A DNA stretch of 64,000 bases from Streptomyces marianii (GCF_005795905.1 NZ_VAWE01000001.1:6127001-6191000), one strand, 5' to 3'; shown: positions 42,279 through 51,366, counted from the stretch's first letter. Notes: generated from the letters alone by a model not told the origin. Numbers and translations are program-made.

Positions 42279-42583
42279 CCAACCCTTCGGCAGCGGGGCC
42301 GCGCTACTGCACCGGCAAACACTTCACCCTCACCGAACTGCATCTGATCACCTCGATGCTCGCGCACACCTTCGGAGCCGTACTGCTCGAAGGACAGCCA
42401 CCAGCGGGCTTCGCTCTTCTGATCACCCTGCAGCCAAAGGGCGGCATGCACCTGCGGTCCAGCGCCGCTGACAGACAGGGGGTCGGGCCGGGCCCGCAGG
42501 CGCGCGCTCCCCGACCGGGAGCAGTCGAGGCGCCTCCCCGGTCGGTCCCCACCGTATTGGCGAATGAGGAGGTAGACACCCCC
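42279..42583 (+). pseudogene. Cytochrome P450 C-terminal remnant
   Basis: VYQPFGSGA, the start of a P450 haem-binding loop, is followed in the next frame by RYCTGKHFTLTELHLITSML and then LLEGQPPAGFALLITLQPKG and GMHLR. Together they form the haem-Cys loop and last strands of a P450, with one extra base near 42301 shifting the frame. No N-terminal part of this P450 exists; the preceding sequence belongs to the regulator gene. The remnant runs without a stop into the start of the next P450. Confidence 0.75.
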
Positions 42584-43915
42584 ATGCCCACCGCACAGCG
42601 CAGGCCTGCCCGCGACCAGCGGCGCAGCCGCCCCAAGAAGATCCCCACCATCCGGACCAGGGACGGGATCGGGGGCACCCTGGCATTCCGGCGCGACCAA
42701 CTCTCCTTTCTTCAGAGCGGCATCGAGCGCCACGGCGACATCTTCCGGTTCCGCCCGTTCGGCATCCCCATCGTGATGGTCAACCACCCGGAGTACATCC
42801 GGCACATCCTGATCGACAAGGGCGAGCAGTACGACAAGGACGCCGTGATCTTCCGGGTGGTCCGCCCGGTGCTGCGCAACGGACTGATCGCCAACCCCGA
42901 CATGGTGCGCTGGCGCCGCCAGCGGCGGATGATGGCACCGCACTTCACCCCACGCACGGTCAGCAACTTCGCCCGCAACATGACGGACGAGGCCGTGCTG
43001 ATGCTGGAGCGCTGGGAGGCCCGCCCCGAGACCGACCCCACCCTGGACATCACCGACGAGATCGGTCAGCTCGCCCTGCGGATCGTCAACCGGTCGCTGT
43101 TCAGCGCCGAGGTCGGTGAGGTGGCCCAAGAGTTCGAAAGGGCCTTCCAAGTAGCCAATACCGTCCTCGGGGCCTTCTTCCGCTTCCCGTTCCCGCCGCT
43201 GAGCGTGCTCACCCCCAGCCACCAGCGGCTGCGCCGGGCGATCAACGTCATGGACGAGTTCGTCTCCGGCTTCATCAATGAGCGGCTGGCCCATGGCGTC
43301 GCACCAGGCGACGAAACCGACCTGCTCACTCTCCTCCTCCACGCCGTGGACGAGGAGGACGGCACGGGGATGGACCTCGAGCAACTCCACCACGAAGTGC
43401 TCAACATCTGCATCGGGGCTTACGAGACCACTACCAACACGCTCTCCTGGATCTTTTACCTGCTGGCTCGACACCCGGAGGTGGAGACCAGACTGCACAA
43501 CGAGGTGGACGCGGTGCTCGGCGACCGTGCAGTGCCGACCTTCGAGGACCTGCCCAAGCTGACGTACACCCGCATGATCGTCGATGAGGCACTGCGCATC
43601 TACTCCCCGGCATACCAGTTCATGAGGCGCGCGCGGGAGGAGGACGTGATCGACGGCTACCGCGTGCCGGCCGACACCAACATCCTGATCAACAGCTACT
43701 TCCTGCACCGGCACCCGGACTTCTGGGAGGACCCCGAGCGCTTCGATCCGGAGCGTTTCAGGCCGGACCGGGTCGTCGACCGCCCCAAGCACGCCTACAT
43801 CCCGTTCGGCAGCGGCCACCGGATCTGTATCGGCAAACACTTCGCACTGACCGAAATCGCCCTGGTGCTGGCGACCGTAGCTCGCAGCCGCCGGCTGGTG
43901 ATGCCAGAGGGGGCG
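42584..43915 (+). pseudogene. Cytochrome P450 lacking its C-terminal end
   Basis: Starts at ATG 42584 with GAGGAGG about 11 nt upstream. It has a nearly full P450: the I-helix oxygen motif as IGAYETTTNT, the K-helix ExxR in VDEALRIYSP, PERFDPERFRPDR, and the haem loop PFGSGHRICIGKHFALTEIA. After ATVARSRRLVMPEG (about 43910) homology stops and the frame runs into the reverse complement of a membrane-protein gene until a stop at 44290. The last 40-50 residues that complete the fold are therefore replaced by foreign sequence. It may be non-functional, or a chimera. Confidence 0.75.
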
Positions 43916-44230
43916 CCCGGTGACGACCGAGACGAGGGCGGCGGCAAGCGGGGCTATGCGCTGCTTACGGATACGGACGTGCTTGTCGGTGAGCTTTCCG
44001 CGGCGGACGCCGAGCTGGATGATCGTGATGGGGATGATGCCGCAGAAGAACGCGGCGAACAGTCCCCAGCCGATGCCGGCGAAGGTGCTCGTGCTGTGCC
44101 ATCCGTTGAGGAGCAGCAGCGCGATGACGAGGTTGCCCGGTGCCAGCACGTCCGTGATCAGCTTGGCGGCCTTCACCCTGGGGTTGGCTTCGGTATAGGA
44201 GGGCGTTTCGGGCGGGGTGAAGGTGCTCAT
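43916..44230 (-). pseudogene. Membrane protein truncated at the P450 junction (PAP2-like)
   Basis: ATG 44230 begins MSTFTPPETPSYTEANPRVK, with hydrophobic LAPGNLVIALLLLNG and GLFAAFFCGIIPITIIQLGV, then LTDKHVRIRKQRIAPLAAAL. This resembles the first 105 residues of phosphatase/PAP2-like membrane proteins that follow DUF6545 genes in Streptomyces. The frame then reads antisense through the P450 pseudogene and never regains membrane-protein character. The C-terminal part is lost at about 43915. The start overlaps the upstream gene stop by 4 nt (ATGA). Confidence 0.7.
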
Positions 44231-44724
44231 GGCTGGGTCTCCAGCGGACGGTCGCAGGCGTCCGCGAATTCGCGGGTCAGGTCGGAGTAGTAGGCGTCGG
44301 ACAGTTGGGTGAGCGCGGTGATCTCGCTGTGCAGATCCCGGCCGCCTCCAGCTGGTTGGTGTTCCTTGTTGGTAGGGGTGTCGCCACGCAGCTTGGACCG
44401 GCGGGCGGCGGCAATCCAGCAGGCCTCAGCGGTGACGAGTGCCTGGGAGCCGAAGAGTCCGCGCGTCTCGACGTGCTGCCTGGCTCGCTCGCGAAGGCCG
44501 GCGGGCGCGTAGTCGCTGAGCGCGAGTGCGGCATCGCGGATCTCGATGGTGCGGCGGTACAGGCGACCGTGAATGTTGCGGGGATCTAGGCGTTCGGTGG
44601 CCAGGCCGCGCGGGGGATCGAGGCGCACCGAGGCGACGGTCTCAGTGAGGTCGTGCCACAGGGGATAAAGACGCAGCAGCACTCGCCGCTCGGCCCTACA
44701 GGCGCGTGCCTTGCCTAAGTACAT
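44227..44724 (-). pseudogene. C-terminal part of a DUF6545/MAB_1171c-family gene
   Basis: 165 residues that match only the cytoplasmic half of the family: LLRLYPLWHDLTETVASVRL, NIHGRLYRRTIEIRDAALAL and QALVTAEACWIAAARRSKL. The N-terminal seven-helix membrane half present in the copy at 33562 is missing. No strong ribosome binding site precedes ATG 44724, and a TTA codon is the third codon. It is most simply a 5'-truncated gene. With the truncated membrane gene after it, this was once an intact pair. Confidence 0.7.
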
Positions 44725-44995
44725 GACGGTCCGTCGTCACAAGTGACGGTCAGCGTGTCTCTCTTTCCGGCGACTGAATGGATCGATGATCAAGCGTGCG
44801 TCTCGAAGAGGTGCGGCGCCTGTTCTCTGGCCGACCGTACTGTGCGGTGCTGCTCGGCCCGCCTGTCAGCCGGCTGCCTGCTGGTGCCGGTGCCGGTGCC
44901 GGTGCCGGGGAAAACGGCTGGCAGCCGGGCCGAATACGCAGGTCACAGGAGACTGGACGGTTTCAGTGACTGTTGAAGTACTAGGGTGGACCGTC

Positions 44996-45604
44996 ATGAG
45001 GTCACGGTTCCCTATGGGTGAGGTCATCGTCCGGCGCGAGATCCTGGACGGCCGCCCATGGCTGGCGTACCCGGTGCGGGTAGCGAGTGACGACGAGCGG
45101 GCGCTCGCCGTTTACCTGGCCCAGGGCACGCCGCTCACGTTCGGCCGCGGCGACTTCCGCTGGGGACTGCACCCCTGGATCGAGTTCGAGCACGTGTGGC
45201 AGTCCAGTGGCGTCCTCCAGCTGCAGCGCCCGGGGGACGGCTACTCCGTGTGGGGCCGCTGGGCGGACGGATCGCTGTCGGAGTGGTACGTCAACTTCCA
45301 AGCGCCCCTGGTCCGTACCGAGCGTGGATTCGACACGCTGGACCACGAGTTGGACCTGATCATCCCCGGCGACGGCTCCCCGTACCGGTGGAAGGACGTC
45401 GAACACTTCGAGGAGCGGGTGCGCACCGGCGGCTTCGACGCCGGAGAGGCGGACGCCGTGCGTGCGGCGGCCGCCTCCGTCGTGGACCTCATCAAGCGTG
45501 GCGCGCGCTGGTGGGAGCAGTGGCGTGACTGGCGGGCGCCGGCCGACTGGGGCCCGCCCGGCGCCGTGGCCCTCCGGGACGACACCCCGCTGGGCACCCG
45601 CTGA
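44996..45604 (+). CDS. DUF402/FomD-like protein
   Basis: About 202 residues. The central domain reads PWLAYPVRVASDDERALAVY, WGLHPWIEFEHVWQSSGVLQ, EWYVNFQAPLVRTERGFDTL and DHELDLIIPG with a following Trp-Lys-Asp-Val, the conserved DUF402 core with its metal-binding acidic residues (D-H-E-L-D). FomD of the fosfomycin cluster belongs to this family and is a metal-dependent hydrolase of CMP-phosphonates. ATG 44996 is preferred (GGGTGGA upstream); GTG 44966 is possible. It converges on the phosphonate operon with 30 bp between stops. A role in phosphonate handling is likely but not certain, as streptomycetes also have other DUF402 proteins. Confidence 0.75.
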   Translation: MRSRFPMGEVIVRREILDGRPWLAYPVRVASDDERALAVYLAQGTPLTFGRGDFRWGLHPWIEFEHVWQSSGVLQLQRPGDGYSVWGRWADGSLSEWYVNFQAPLVRTERGFDTLDHELDLIIPGDGSPYRWKDVEHFEERVRTGGFDAGEADAVRAAAASVVDLIKRGARWWEQWRDWRAPADWGPPGAVALRDDTPLGTR

Positions 45605-45634
45605 GGGCGCCCCGGCAGGGTTCGGGCGTGTCCG

Positions 45635-46756
45635 TCAGAACGACTCGGCATACAGGGTGAACAGGTAGTCGCGGTTCACCTGGCCCGCCGGGTCGTTGTC
45701 GAGATTCCCCGTCACGCCGTCGACCAGCCGGTCCAGGTCGTCCTTGGCCACTCCGCAGTCCCGCAGCCTGGCCGTCAGGCCCGCCGAGGCCAGAAGCCCG
45801 CCCACCGCGTCGTGGACGGTGTCGCCGCCGAGCAGTTCGGCGATTGCGGCGAACTCGTCCGGTGCCAGGGGCGCGGTGTGCCGCAGCCAGCCCGGGTACA
45901 GCACCGCCAGGCCCCGGCCGTGCGAGAGGTCCACCTCGGGCAGTGAGCCCATGGCCTGCTGCAGCCGGTGGGGCAGGCAGGTGCTGACGTTGGCGACGTT
46001 CACGCCCCCAAGCAGGGACGCCCGGCACAGCGCCTCGCGCGCCTCGGGAGAGTCCTCGCCCCGCAGCACCGCCGGAAGATGCGCGGCGATCAGCTTGATG
46101 GCCTGGTGCGCCCGGGCCCGGCTCGCCCCGTCCGCGCGGGCCGCGACGCAGCCCTCGACGGCGTGGGCGAACGAGTCGAAGACCGTCTCCGCCATGATCG
46201 GGCGCGGCACCGACGCGATGAGGTCGGGGTCGACGATCGCCGTGCGCGGGAAGACGGCGTCACCGCGGATGCCGGAGCGGAAGTGGCCCACCGTGTCGGT
46301 GATGATCGCCCCCTTGGTGACTTCCGAGCCGCTGCCCGCCGTCGTGGGCACGGCCAGCAGCGGCAGCCTGGGCGCCTGCGGGCCGAGCGTCGCACCGATG
46401 AATTCCCGCACGCTGCCGTCGGCCGGCGCGGTGACGCTCACCCCCTTGGCCGCGTCTAGGGCGCTGCCGCCGCCGAGGCCGACGACGAGGTCGCAGCCCT
46501 CCGCGCGGGCCAGCGCGGTCGCCTCGTCCACCTCGTCGGACCTTGGGTTGGCCGACAGCCGGTCGAAGACCGTGGCGCGCACCCCGGCGGACTCCAGGGA
46601 CGTCGCGACGCGGCCCAGATAGCCGTGGGCGCGTGCCGCGGTCCGCCCGGTGACCACGAGCGCGTGCGTGCCGAGCTCCCTCGCGTGCGTCCCGGCCCGG
46701 TCCAGCTCACCGCGGCCGAACCATACGTGGGTAGGAACATCGAGTTCCACCTTCAT
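45635..46756 (-). CDS. Iron-containing alcohol dehydrogenase
   Basis: 373 residues of the group III Fe-ADH family. Motifs: VGLGGGSALDAAKGVSV (nucleotide loop), LAVPTTAGSGSEVT, and metal ligands in VFDSFAHAVEGCVAA, LPHRLQQAMGS and LSHGRGLAVL. In phosphonate pathways such enzymes reduce phosphonoaldehydes: FomC/PhpC reduce phosphonoacetaldehyde. Beside a PGK-like kinase and ArgC-like reductase, the expected substrate is phosphonolactaldehyde, giving 2,3-dihydroxypropylphosphonate. ATG 46756 follows GGAG and overlaps the kinase stop by 4 nt. Last gene of the leftward operon. Confidence 0.87.
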   Translation of the reverse strand: MKVELDVPTHVWFGRGELDRAGTHARELGTHALVVTGRTAARAHGYLGRVATSLESAGVRATVFDRLSANPRSDEVDEATALARAEGCDLVVGLGGGSALDAAKGVSVTAPADGSVREFIGATLGPQAPRLPLLAVPTTAGSGSEVTKGAIITDTVGHFRSGIRGDAVFPRTAIVDPDLIASVPRPIMAETVFDSFAHAVEGCVAARADGASRARAHQAIKLIAAHLPAVLRGEDSPEAREALCRASLLGGVNVANVSTCLPHRLQQAMGSLPEVDLSHGRGLAVLYPGWLRHTAPLAPDEFAAIAELLGGDTVHDAVGGLLASAGLTARLRDCGVAKDDLDRLVDGVTGNLDNDPAGQVNRDYLFTLYAESF

Positions 46757-48009
46757 GTGCTCACTCCATCCATGACGTCGTCCGGGGCGGGGGCGGGGCC
46801 GTCGTCCCTCGCGCCGCGTGCGTTGTCGCGCAGCGCGTCCAGTACCGCGCAGGTGCCGGTGGCGAGCAGTTGCAGCGCCGAGCCTCCGCCGGTCGACACC
46901 GGGCCCGGCCAGGGGAGTTCGGCCACTGTGTCGCCGCCGAGCAGCAGCGCCGCCCCGGACGTGCGCGATAGCGCGGACAGGACGGCGTCCGCGGACCTGG
47001 TCTGCCCGTCGAGGTAGCGGGAGGGGGTCCCGGCCAGCACGGCGGAGCCAGCGCCGGCCAGCGACTCGGCCGCCCACGGCTCCAGGTCGAAGTCCACGAC
47101 GGCGTGCCCGGCCGACACCCCGTCGACCACGGCGACGGGCCGGGCCTCGCCCACGATCCGCCCTTCGTCCACCGGCGCCACCCACACCGTCCGGGGCACG
47201 TGCAGCCGTGCCTTCGCCGGTGCGTCCAGCACCCCGCGTACGGCCTCCAGGCAGGCGTCGGGCTTGCTGCCCAAGTCGGAGGCGCCGAGGTCGTGGCCCC
47301 GGGCGCGTAGCACCGTGTTGAGCACCACGCCGCCGGGCACCACCAGGTCGCAGGTGTGCATCGCGTGGACCAGGCCCACCAGGGTCTTCTCGGGTTTGCG
47401 CCCGCCGAGCACGGCCGCGCGGAACGCTCCCTGCGGCGGTCTCGCCCAGGGCGCGAGGAACCGGATCTCCTGCTCCAGACTCCGTGCTGCACAGCCCGGC
47501 AGCAGGCGCAGCACACCGGTGTTGGAGGCATGGGCGCGGTGGGCCTTGGAGAAGCCGCCCACAGCGACCGCGTTGCCCAGCAGCGCGAATCGTCGGGCCA
47601 GTTCGGGGTCGTTCCGCTCTTCCCCCGCGTGGTGGCGGGTGTTGCCGAACACGGCGATCTCACCGGGCGCCAGCGCCTCGGCGGCCCGCACCGCCGCGTC
47701 CGAGGCGTTCTCGGGGACGTAGCGCACCTGTCGGTCCAACCGTCGCGAGAGGTGGCCGGCGACGTGACCCAGCGCGGTCGCGGTGCCGTCGCGGTGGCTG
47801 CCCTGGTGGGAGAGCACCGCCACCCGCGCGCCCGCGTCGGAGAGCCGCCGCAGGTCGGCCAGTTCGCTGTCGATCCGGCCGGTGCTGGTGAGGGCCGCGT
47901 CCACGTTGAACCCGGCCGAGAGGATCCAGCGTTCGCCGGGGGTGACCTGCCGTGCGCTCAGCAGGGGTACACCGCCGAGCGGGTCGGTCCAACCGCTGTC
48001 AGAGGCCAT
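46753..48009 (-). CDS. Phosphoglycerate-kinase-like phosphonate kinase
   Basis: 418 residues with PGK features: ILSAGFNVDAALTSTGRIDS (for the usual R-x-D-x-N-V region), VLSHQGSHRDGT for the LxSHLGRP motif, IAVFGNTRHHAGEERND, AAVLGGRKPEKTLVGL, DLVVPGGVVLNTVL and the C-terminal STGGGSALQLLATG. It is clearly divergent from glycolytic PGK (SHQGSH rather than SHLGRP), so it is a specialised copy. In valinophos biosynthesis a kinase reminiscent of glycolysis activates phosphonolactate as an acyl phosphate. This gene, overlapping the ArgC-like reductase by 11 nt, fits that step. Confidence 0.85.
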   Translation of the reverse strand: MASDSGWTDPLGGVPLLSARQVTPGERWILSAGFNVDAALTSTGRIDSELADLRRLSDAGARVAVLSHQGSHRDGTATALGHVAGHLSRRLDRQVRYVPENASDAAVRAAEALAPGEIAVFGNTRHHAGEERNDPELARRFALLGNAVAVGGFSKAHRAHASNTGVLRLLPGCAARSLEQEIRFLAPWARPPQGAFRAAVLGGRKPEKTLVGLVHAMHTCDLVVPGGVVLNTVLRARGHDLGASDLGSKPDACLEAVRGVLDAPAKARLHVPRTVWVAPVDEGRIVGEARPVAVVDGVSAGHAVVDFDLEPWAAESLAGAGSAVLAGTPSRYLDGQTRSADAVLSALSRTSGAALLLGGDTVAELPWPGPVSTGGGSALQLLATGTCAVLDALRDNARGARDDGPAPAPDDVMDGVST

Positions 48010-49096
48010 AGGTGCGCAGCCCGGTCGTCTCGTCGTGTCCGAGCATCACGTTCATGTTCTGTACGGCCGAACCCGCCGCGCCCTTGACCAGGTTGTCGCT
48101 GACCGAGACGACCTTGGCGATTCCGCGCCGTGCGTCGTAGTCCACTCCGATGTGGCAGAAGTTGGAGCCGACCACCCCGGCGACGCCCGGGTACCTGCGG
48201 TAGTCCTTGTCGGTGAGGCCGCCGAGCTGGGGTTCGGCGTTGACCCGGACGAAGTACTCGCCCTCGGCTCCGGTGCCGTAGCGCTCGGTGTAGCGGGTGA
48301 GGAGCACTTCGCGCGAGATCTCCTCGCGCAGTTCCTCCCGGACGCGGACGCTCGCCTGGATGTGGATGCCGCGGGCGAAGGGGCCGTGCGCGGTGCTGAG
48401 GTCGACGGTGACCGGCCCGCCGGCCGGGCCGGACAGCCGGTCCTCCAGCTCGGGCGCGTGCCGGTGGCCCTGGAGGCTGTAGGGCAGCATCGACCCGAAG
48501 ACCTCGGCGTGCAGGATCTCGGTGCGCGGCTTGACGCCGGCGCCGGTCGTCCCGTTGACCGCCGCGATGTGCAGCGGCGCGCTGGGGTCGGCGAAACCGG
48601 CGGACAGCAGCGGTTCGAGACCGAGCAGCGCCGTGATGACGTAGCAGCCCGGGTTGGCCACCAGACGGGCGTCGGGCAGCAGGTCCCGGTGGAACTCGGT
48701 GACACCGTACACCGCTTCCGGCAGCAGCTCGGGGGCGGTGTGCTCGGTGCCGTAGGCCGCTCGGTACGCCTGGGGGTCAGTGAACCGGAAGTCGGCGCTG
48801 AGGTCGATCACGCGGGCCCCGGCCTTGAGCAGTTCGGGTGCCCGGCGCATGGCCTCGCCGGAGGGCGTGCACAGGAAGACGACGTCCAGTTCGCTGGCGG
48901 CCGCGGTGACCTCGTCTGCGTCGTGGAACCGCAGCCCGGAGCCGAGGAGGTTCGGGTGTGTCCGGTCGAAGGACTCCTGGTGGCGGGAGGCCGGCAGGAT
49001 CTCGGTGACCCCCGGGTGCCCCAGCAGCAGGCGGCACACTTCGCCGCCCGTGTAGCCGGTTCCTCCGATGACCGCTGCCCGTATCCCGTTGCTCAT
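47999..49096 (-). CDS. ArgC-like acyl-phosphate reductase
   Basis: About 365 residues of the N-acetyl-gamma-glutamyl-phosphate reductase family. Rossmann loop AAVIGGTGYTGGEVCRLL, catalytic Cys in LVANPGCYVITALLGLEPL, ending LVKGAAGSAVQNMNVMLG. No other arginine genes are present, and the neighbours are a PGK-like kinase and dehydrogenases. It therefore probably reduces a phosphonyl acyl phosphate to the aldehyde (phosphonolactaldehyde), as in the valinophos route, rather than making ornithine. ATG 49096 overlaps the stop of the Zn-dehydrogenase by 4 nt; an ATG three codons earlier is also possible. Confidence 0.87.
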   Translation of the reverse strand: MSNGIRAAVIGGTGYTGGEVCRLLLGHPGVTEILPASRHQESFDRTHPNLLGSGLRFHDADEVTAAASELDVVFLCTPSGEAMRRAPELLKAGARVIDLSADFRFTDPQAYRAAYGTEHTAPELLPEAVYGVTEFHRDLLPDARLVANPGCYVITALLGLEPLLSAGFADPSAPLHIAAVNGTTGAGVKPRTEILHAEVFGSMLPYSLQGHRHAPELEDRLSGPAGGPVTVDLSTAHGPFARGIHIQASVRVREELREEISREVLLTRYTERYGTGAEGEYFVRVNAEPQLGGLTDKDYRRYPGVAGVVGSNFCHIGVDYDARRGIAKVVSVSDNLVKGAAGSAVQNMNVMLGHDETTGLRTYGL

Positions 49097-50151
49097 TGGC
49101 TCCATCCGTTCGTGAGATCGTCCTGGCTGGTGGTCACATGCAGCATGATCTTGCCGGTGGGGACGTCGGCCCGGTCCATCAGGTCCAGCGCCGCCTCAGC
49201 GTCGGCGAGCGCGAAGTGGTGGGTGACCATGGGCAGTACGTCGGGGGTCCCGGCCGCGAGCCCTTCGATCACCTCGGTGAAGTCGCGTGGTGTGGACAGC
49301 GCCGATCCGTGCACGGTCACCTCACGTCCGACGATGGTGTTGAGGTCGACCGGGTGCCGGTCCTCGAAGTAGCTGACGATCACGATGTCGCCGCCGGGCC
49401 GTACCGCGCGCAGCGCCTGGTCGGTCACCCCGGGATATCCGGCGGCGATCACCACCACGTCCGCCGGGCCGCCCAGGGCCTTCAGCGCCTCGGGCACCGG
49501 GTCGCCCTCGCGGGCGTCGACATAGGCGTCGGCGCCGAGCCCGCGTGCGAGTCCGCCCTTCTCGGGGCCGATGTCCACGCAGGCCACCGCGGCGTGGCCG
49601 AGCTGCCGGGCGGCGACCAGGCAGCTGAGGCCGATCGTGCCGGAGCCGAGGACGAGGATGCCGCGGCCCGCGCCCGCGCCGACGAGCCGGACCGCGTGCA
49701 GGCCGATGGAGAGCGGTTCGACGAGGGCGCCGGCCACGGGGTGCAGTCCGGGGGGCAGCCGGTGGGCCATGTTGGGCCGCAGGACGACGAGTTCGGCGAA
49801 CGAGCCGGTCCAGTCAAGGTGGCTGAGATTCAGCTTCCGGGTGCACAGGTGGGGTGCGCCGTTCAGGCACTCGGCGCAGGCGTCGCAGTGCGAGAAGGCC
49901 GCCGAGCACACCCGGTCCCCCGCGGCGAAGCCGGTCACCTCGTCGCCGACGGCCACCACGGTCCCGGAGAACTCGTGGCCGAGGACGGCGGGCGCAGTCT
50001 TGTAGGGGTGGGTGCCGCGGTAGGCGGCGAGGTCGGAGCCACAGATCCCGGTGGCGTCGACCCGGACGAGCAGCTCTCCGGGGCCGTGCTCGGGGGCGGC
50101 GGTGTCCTGGTGGACGATGGTGCGACGGTCGGTGAGGACTGCCGCCTTCAT
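49093..50151 (-). CDS. Zinc-dependent medium-chain dehydrogenase
   Basis: About 352 residues, threonine/sorbitol-dehydrogenase-like. Catalytic zinc site GICGSDLAAYRGTHPY and GHEFSGTVVAVGDEV; structural zinc Cys set CDACAECLNGAPHLC; nucleotide loop VLGSGTIGLSCLVAA. ATG 50151 has GGAG 8 nt upstream; ATG 50196 (2 nt after the previous stop) is the coupled alternative. In this operon it could oxidise a secondary alcohol of dihydroxypropylphosphonate to a ketone, preparing it for the PhnW-like aminotransferase. That order is inference. Confidence 0.83.
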   Translation of the reverse strand: MKAAVLTDRRTIVHQDTAAPEHGPGELLVRVDATGICGSDLAAYRGTHPYKTAPAVLGHEFSGTVVAVGDEVTGFAAGDRVCSAAFSHCDACAECLNGAPHLCTRKLNLSHLDWTGSFAELVVLRPNMAHRLPPGLHPVAGALVEPLSIGLHAVRLVGAGAGRGILVLGSGTIGLSCLVAARQLGHAAVACVDIGPEKGGLARGLGADAYVDAREGDPVPEALKALGGPADVVVIAAGYPGVTDQALRAVRPGGDIVIVSYFEDRHPVDLNTIVGREVTVHGSALSTPRDFTEVIEGLAAGTPDVLPMVTHHFALADAEAALDLMDRADVPTGKIMLHVTTSQDDLTNGWSQ

Positions 50152-50198
50152 GGTCTTGGCTCCGGTGATCCCGGTGGCGGCGGAGTTCGGTTTCATGC

Positions 50199-51149
50199 TC
50201 AGCACACCCTGTTCGTCGCCCGGCCGTCGGCCAGGACGGCGCGCAGGTCCGCGGCGAGCAGGCGGCCGACCCGTTCCTGGGCGTCGGTGGTGGTGGCGCC
50301 GAGGTGCGGGGTGAGCACCACGTTGTCCAGAGCGGCCAGCGCCGGGGTGCCGGACTCCTGCCCATGCACGTCGAGGGCGGCGCCGGCGATCACGCCGTCC
50401 TTCAAGGCCCGCAGCAGGGCGTCCTCGTCGACGACACCGCCGCGGGAGACGTTGATGAGGTAGGAGCCGGTGTGCATGCGGGCCAGTTCCGCGGCGCCGA
50501 TGAGGTTCCTCGTCCGGTCGGTGAGCGGAACCGCGAGGCACACCATGTCGGCCGCGCCGAGGAGGTCGGGCAAGGGGACCCGCTCGATCCCGCGGCCGCG
50601 CAGCTCCTCGTCGCGGGCCGGCGTGACGCGGTCCACGGCGGCGAGGACGCGCATGTCGAACGCCGCGCCGAGCCGGGCGATCCGGGAGCCGATCGGGCCG
50701 AGGCCGACCACGCCGAGCACCCGGTCCGCAAGGCCCGGCCCGGCGAGCCGGGGCTTGTTCCACTGCCCGCCGCGGACCTGCCGATCGGCGAGGGCGATGT
50801 TGCGGGTCACGGCGAGCATGAGGCCGATGGCCAGATCGGCGACGGCGGGTGCGGAGACGCCGGGGAAGTTGAACACCTGCACTCCCGCCTCGCGGCAGGC
50901 GTCCAGGTCGATGTTGTCGGTCCCCGAGCCGGCCCTCGCCACCGCTTTCAGACGGCGTCCGGAGCGGATGACGTCGCCGGTGACGACCACACCGCTGCGT
51001 ACGACGAGCGCGTCGGCGTCGGCGGCCAGTTCCAGGAGTTCGTCATGGCCGGGGTGCAACCGCACCACGACCTTGTGGTCCTGTTCCAGGTCCGCAAGGG
51101 CACTGGGGGAAACGGGATCCAGGACGACGACGCGGGCTCGATAGGTCAT
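50199..51149 (-). CDS. D-isomer 2-hydroxyacid dehydrogenase, candidate phosphonopyruvate reductase
   Basis: 316 residues from ATG 51149. PGDH-like fold: KAVARAGSGTDNIDLDA, Rossmann loop GVVGLGPIGSRIARLG, catalytic Arg/Glu/His positions in NVSRGGVVDEDALLRAL and VVLTPHLGATT. PEP mutase strongly favours PEP, so its product must be removed. In valinophos biosynthesis a dehydrogenase reduces phosphonopyruvate to phosphonolactate as the coupling enzyme. This gene, divergent from the PEP mutase and first of the kinase/reductase operon, fits that job. A plain serine-pathway role is less likely. Confidence 0.85.
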   Translation of the reverse strand: MTYRARVVVLDPVSPSALADLEQDHKVVVRLHPGHDELLELAADADALVVRSGVVVTGDVIRSGRRLKAVARAGSGTDNIDLDACREAGVQVFNFPGVSAPAVADLAIGLMLAVTRNIALADRQVRGGQWNKPRLAGPGLADRVLGVVGLGPIGSRIARLGAAFDMRVLAAVDRVTPARDEELRGRGIERVPLPDLLGAADMVCLAVPLTDRTRNLIGAAELARMHTGSYLINVSRGGVVDEDALLRALKDGVIAGAALDVHGQESGTPALAALDNVVLTPHLGATTTDAQERVGRLLAADLRAVLADGRATNRVC

Positions 51150-51178
51150 GTCAAGAATCCTGCATCGCCGCGACACCT

Positions 51179-51197
51179 TTTGGCAAGGATTGCCAAA
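51179..51197. promoter_or_regulatory. Perfect palindrome in the divergent phosphonate promoter
   Basis: TTTGGCAAGGATTGCCAAA is an 8-bp perfect inverted repeat with a 3-nt spacer. It lies 30 bp upstream of the leftward dehydrogenase start and just before the -35-like box of the rightward operon. A repressor or activator bound here could control both operons. No regulator gene is seen in region D, so the factor is unknown. Confidence 0.55.
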
Positions 51198-51202
51198 GAC
51201 TA

Positions 51203-51233
51203 TTGACTCGCACCGATTCGATCATGCTAGCTT
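51203..51233 (+). promoter_or_regulatory. Candidate promoter of the PEP mutase operon
   Basis: TTGACT (51203-51208) and TAGCTT (51228-51233) resemble sigma-70 type -35 and -10 boxes with a 19-bp spacer, slightly long. They lie about 135 bp upstream of the PEP mutase start and just downstream of the 51179-51197 palindrome. Confidence 0.4.
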
Positions 51234-51366
51234 CACCCTCGGATCCACAGGGTCACAGCAGGAACAGCAAGTCAATTCGCTGACTAATGATTGTCCGGTC
51301 GCGTAGTCGTCCCCGTTTCGGTTGGGGCCGAGACGTCCGGGAAACGCCGCCTGAGGAAGGCAGTAG

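Noticed and set aside
41948..44230. 760-codon minus-strand frame
   Set aside because: Only its first 105 codons look like a membrane protein. The rest is antisense to the P450 pseudogene and has no protein-like pattern.
42356..44290. Single 644-residue P450 starting at 42356
   Set aside because: The first 76 residues are the frameshifted tail of another P450 plus spacer, and the last 125 are antisense of a membrane gene. The real P450 start is 42584 with a ribosome binding site.
44883..44906. GGTGCC repeated four times
   Set aside because: A short hexanucleotide run in GC-rich spacer upstream of the DUF402 gene; most likely replication slippage with no visible function.
45635..47185. 516-codon frame extending the Fe-dehydrogenase upstream
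   Set aside because: The first 143 codons are antisense-like shadow of the PGK-like gene. ATG 46756 has a ribosome binding site and the 4-nt overlap expected in this operon.
47999..49096. Arginine biosynthesis role for the ArgC-like gene
   Set aside because: No argJ, argB, argD or other arginine genes are adjacent, while the kinase and dehydrogenase neighbours and PEP mutase point to phosphonate metabolism.
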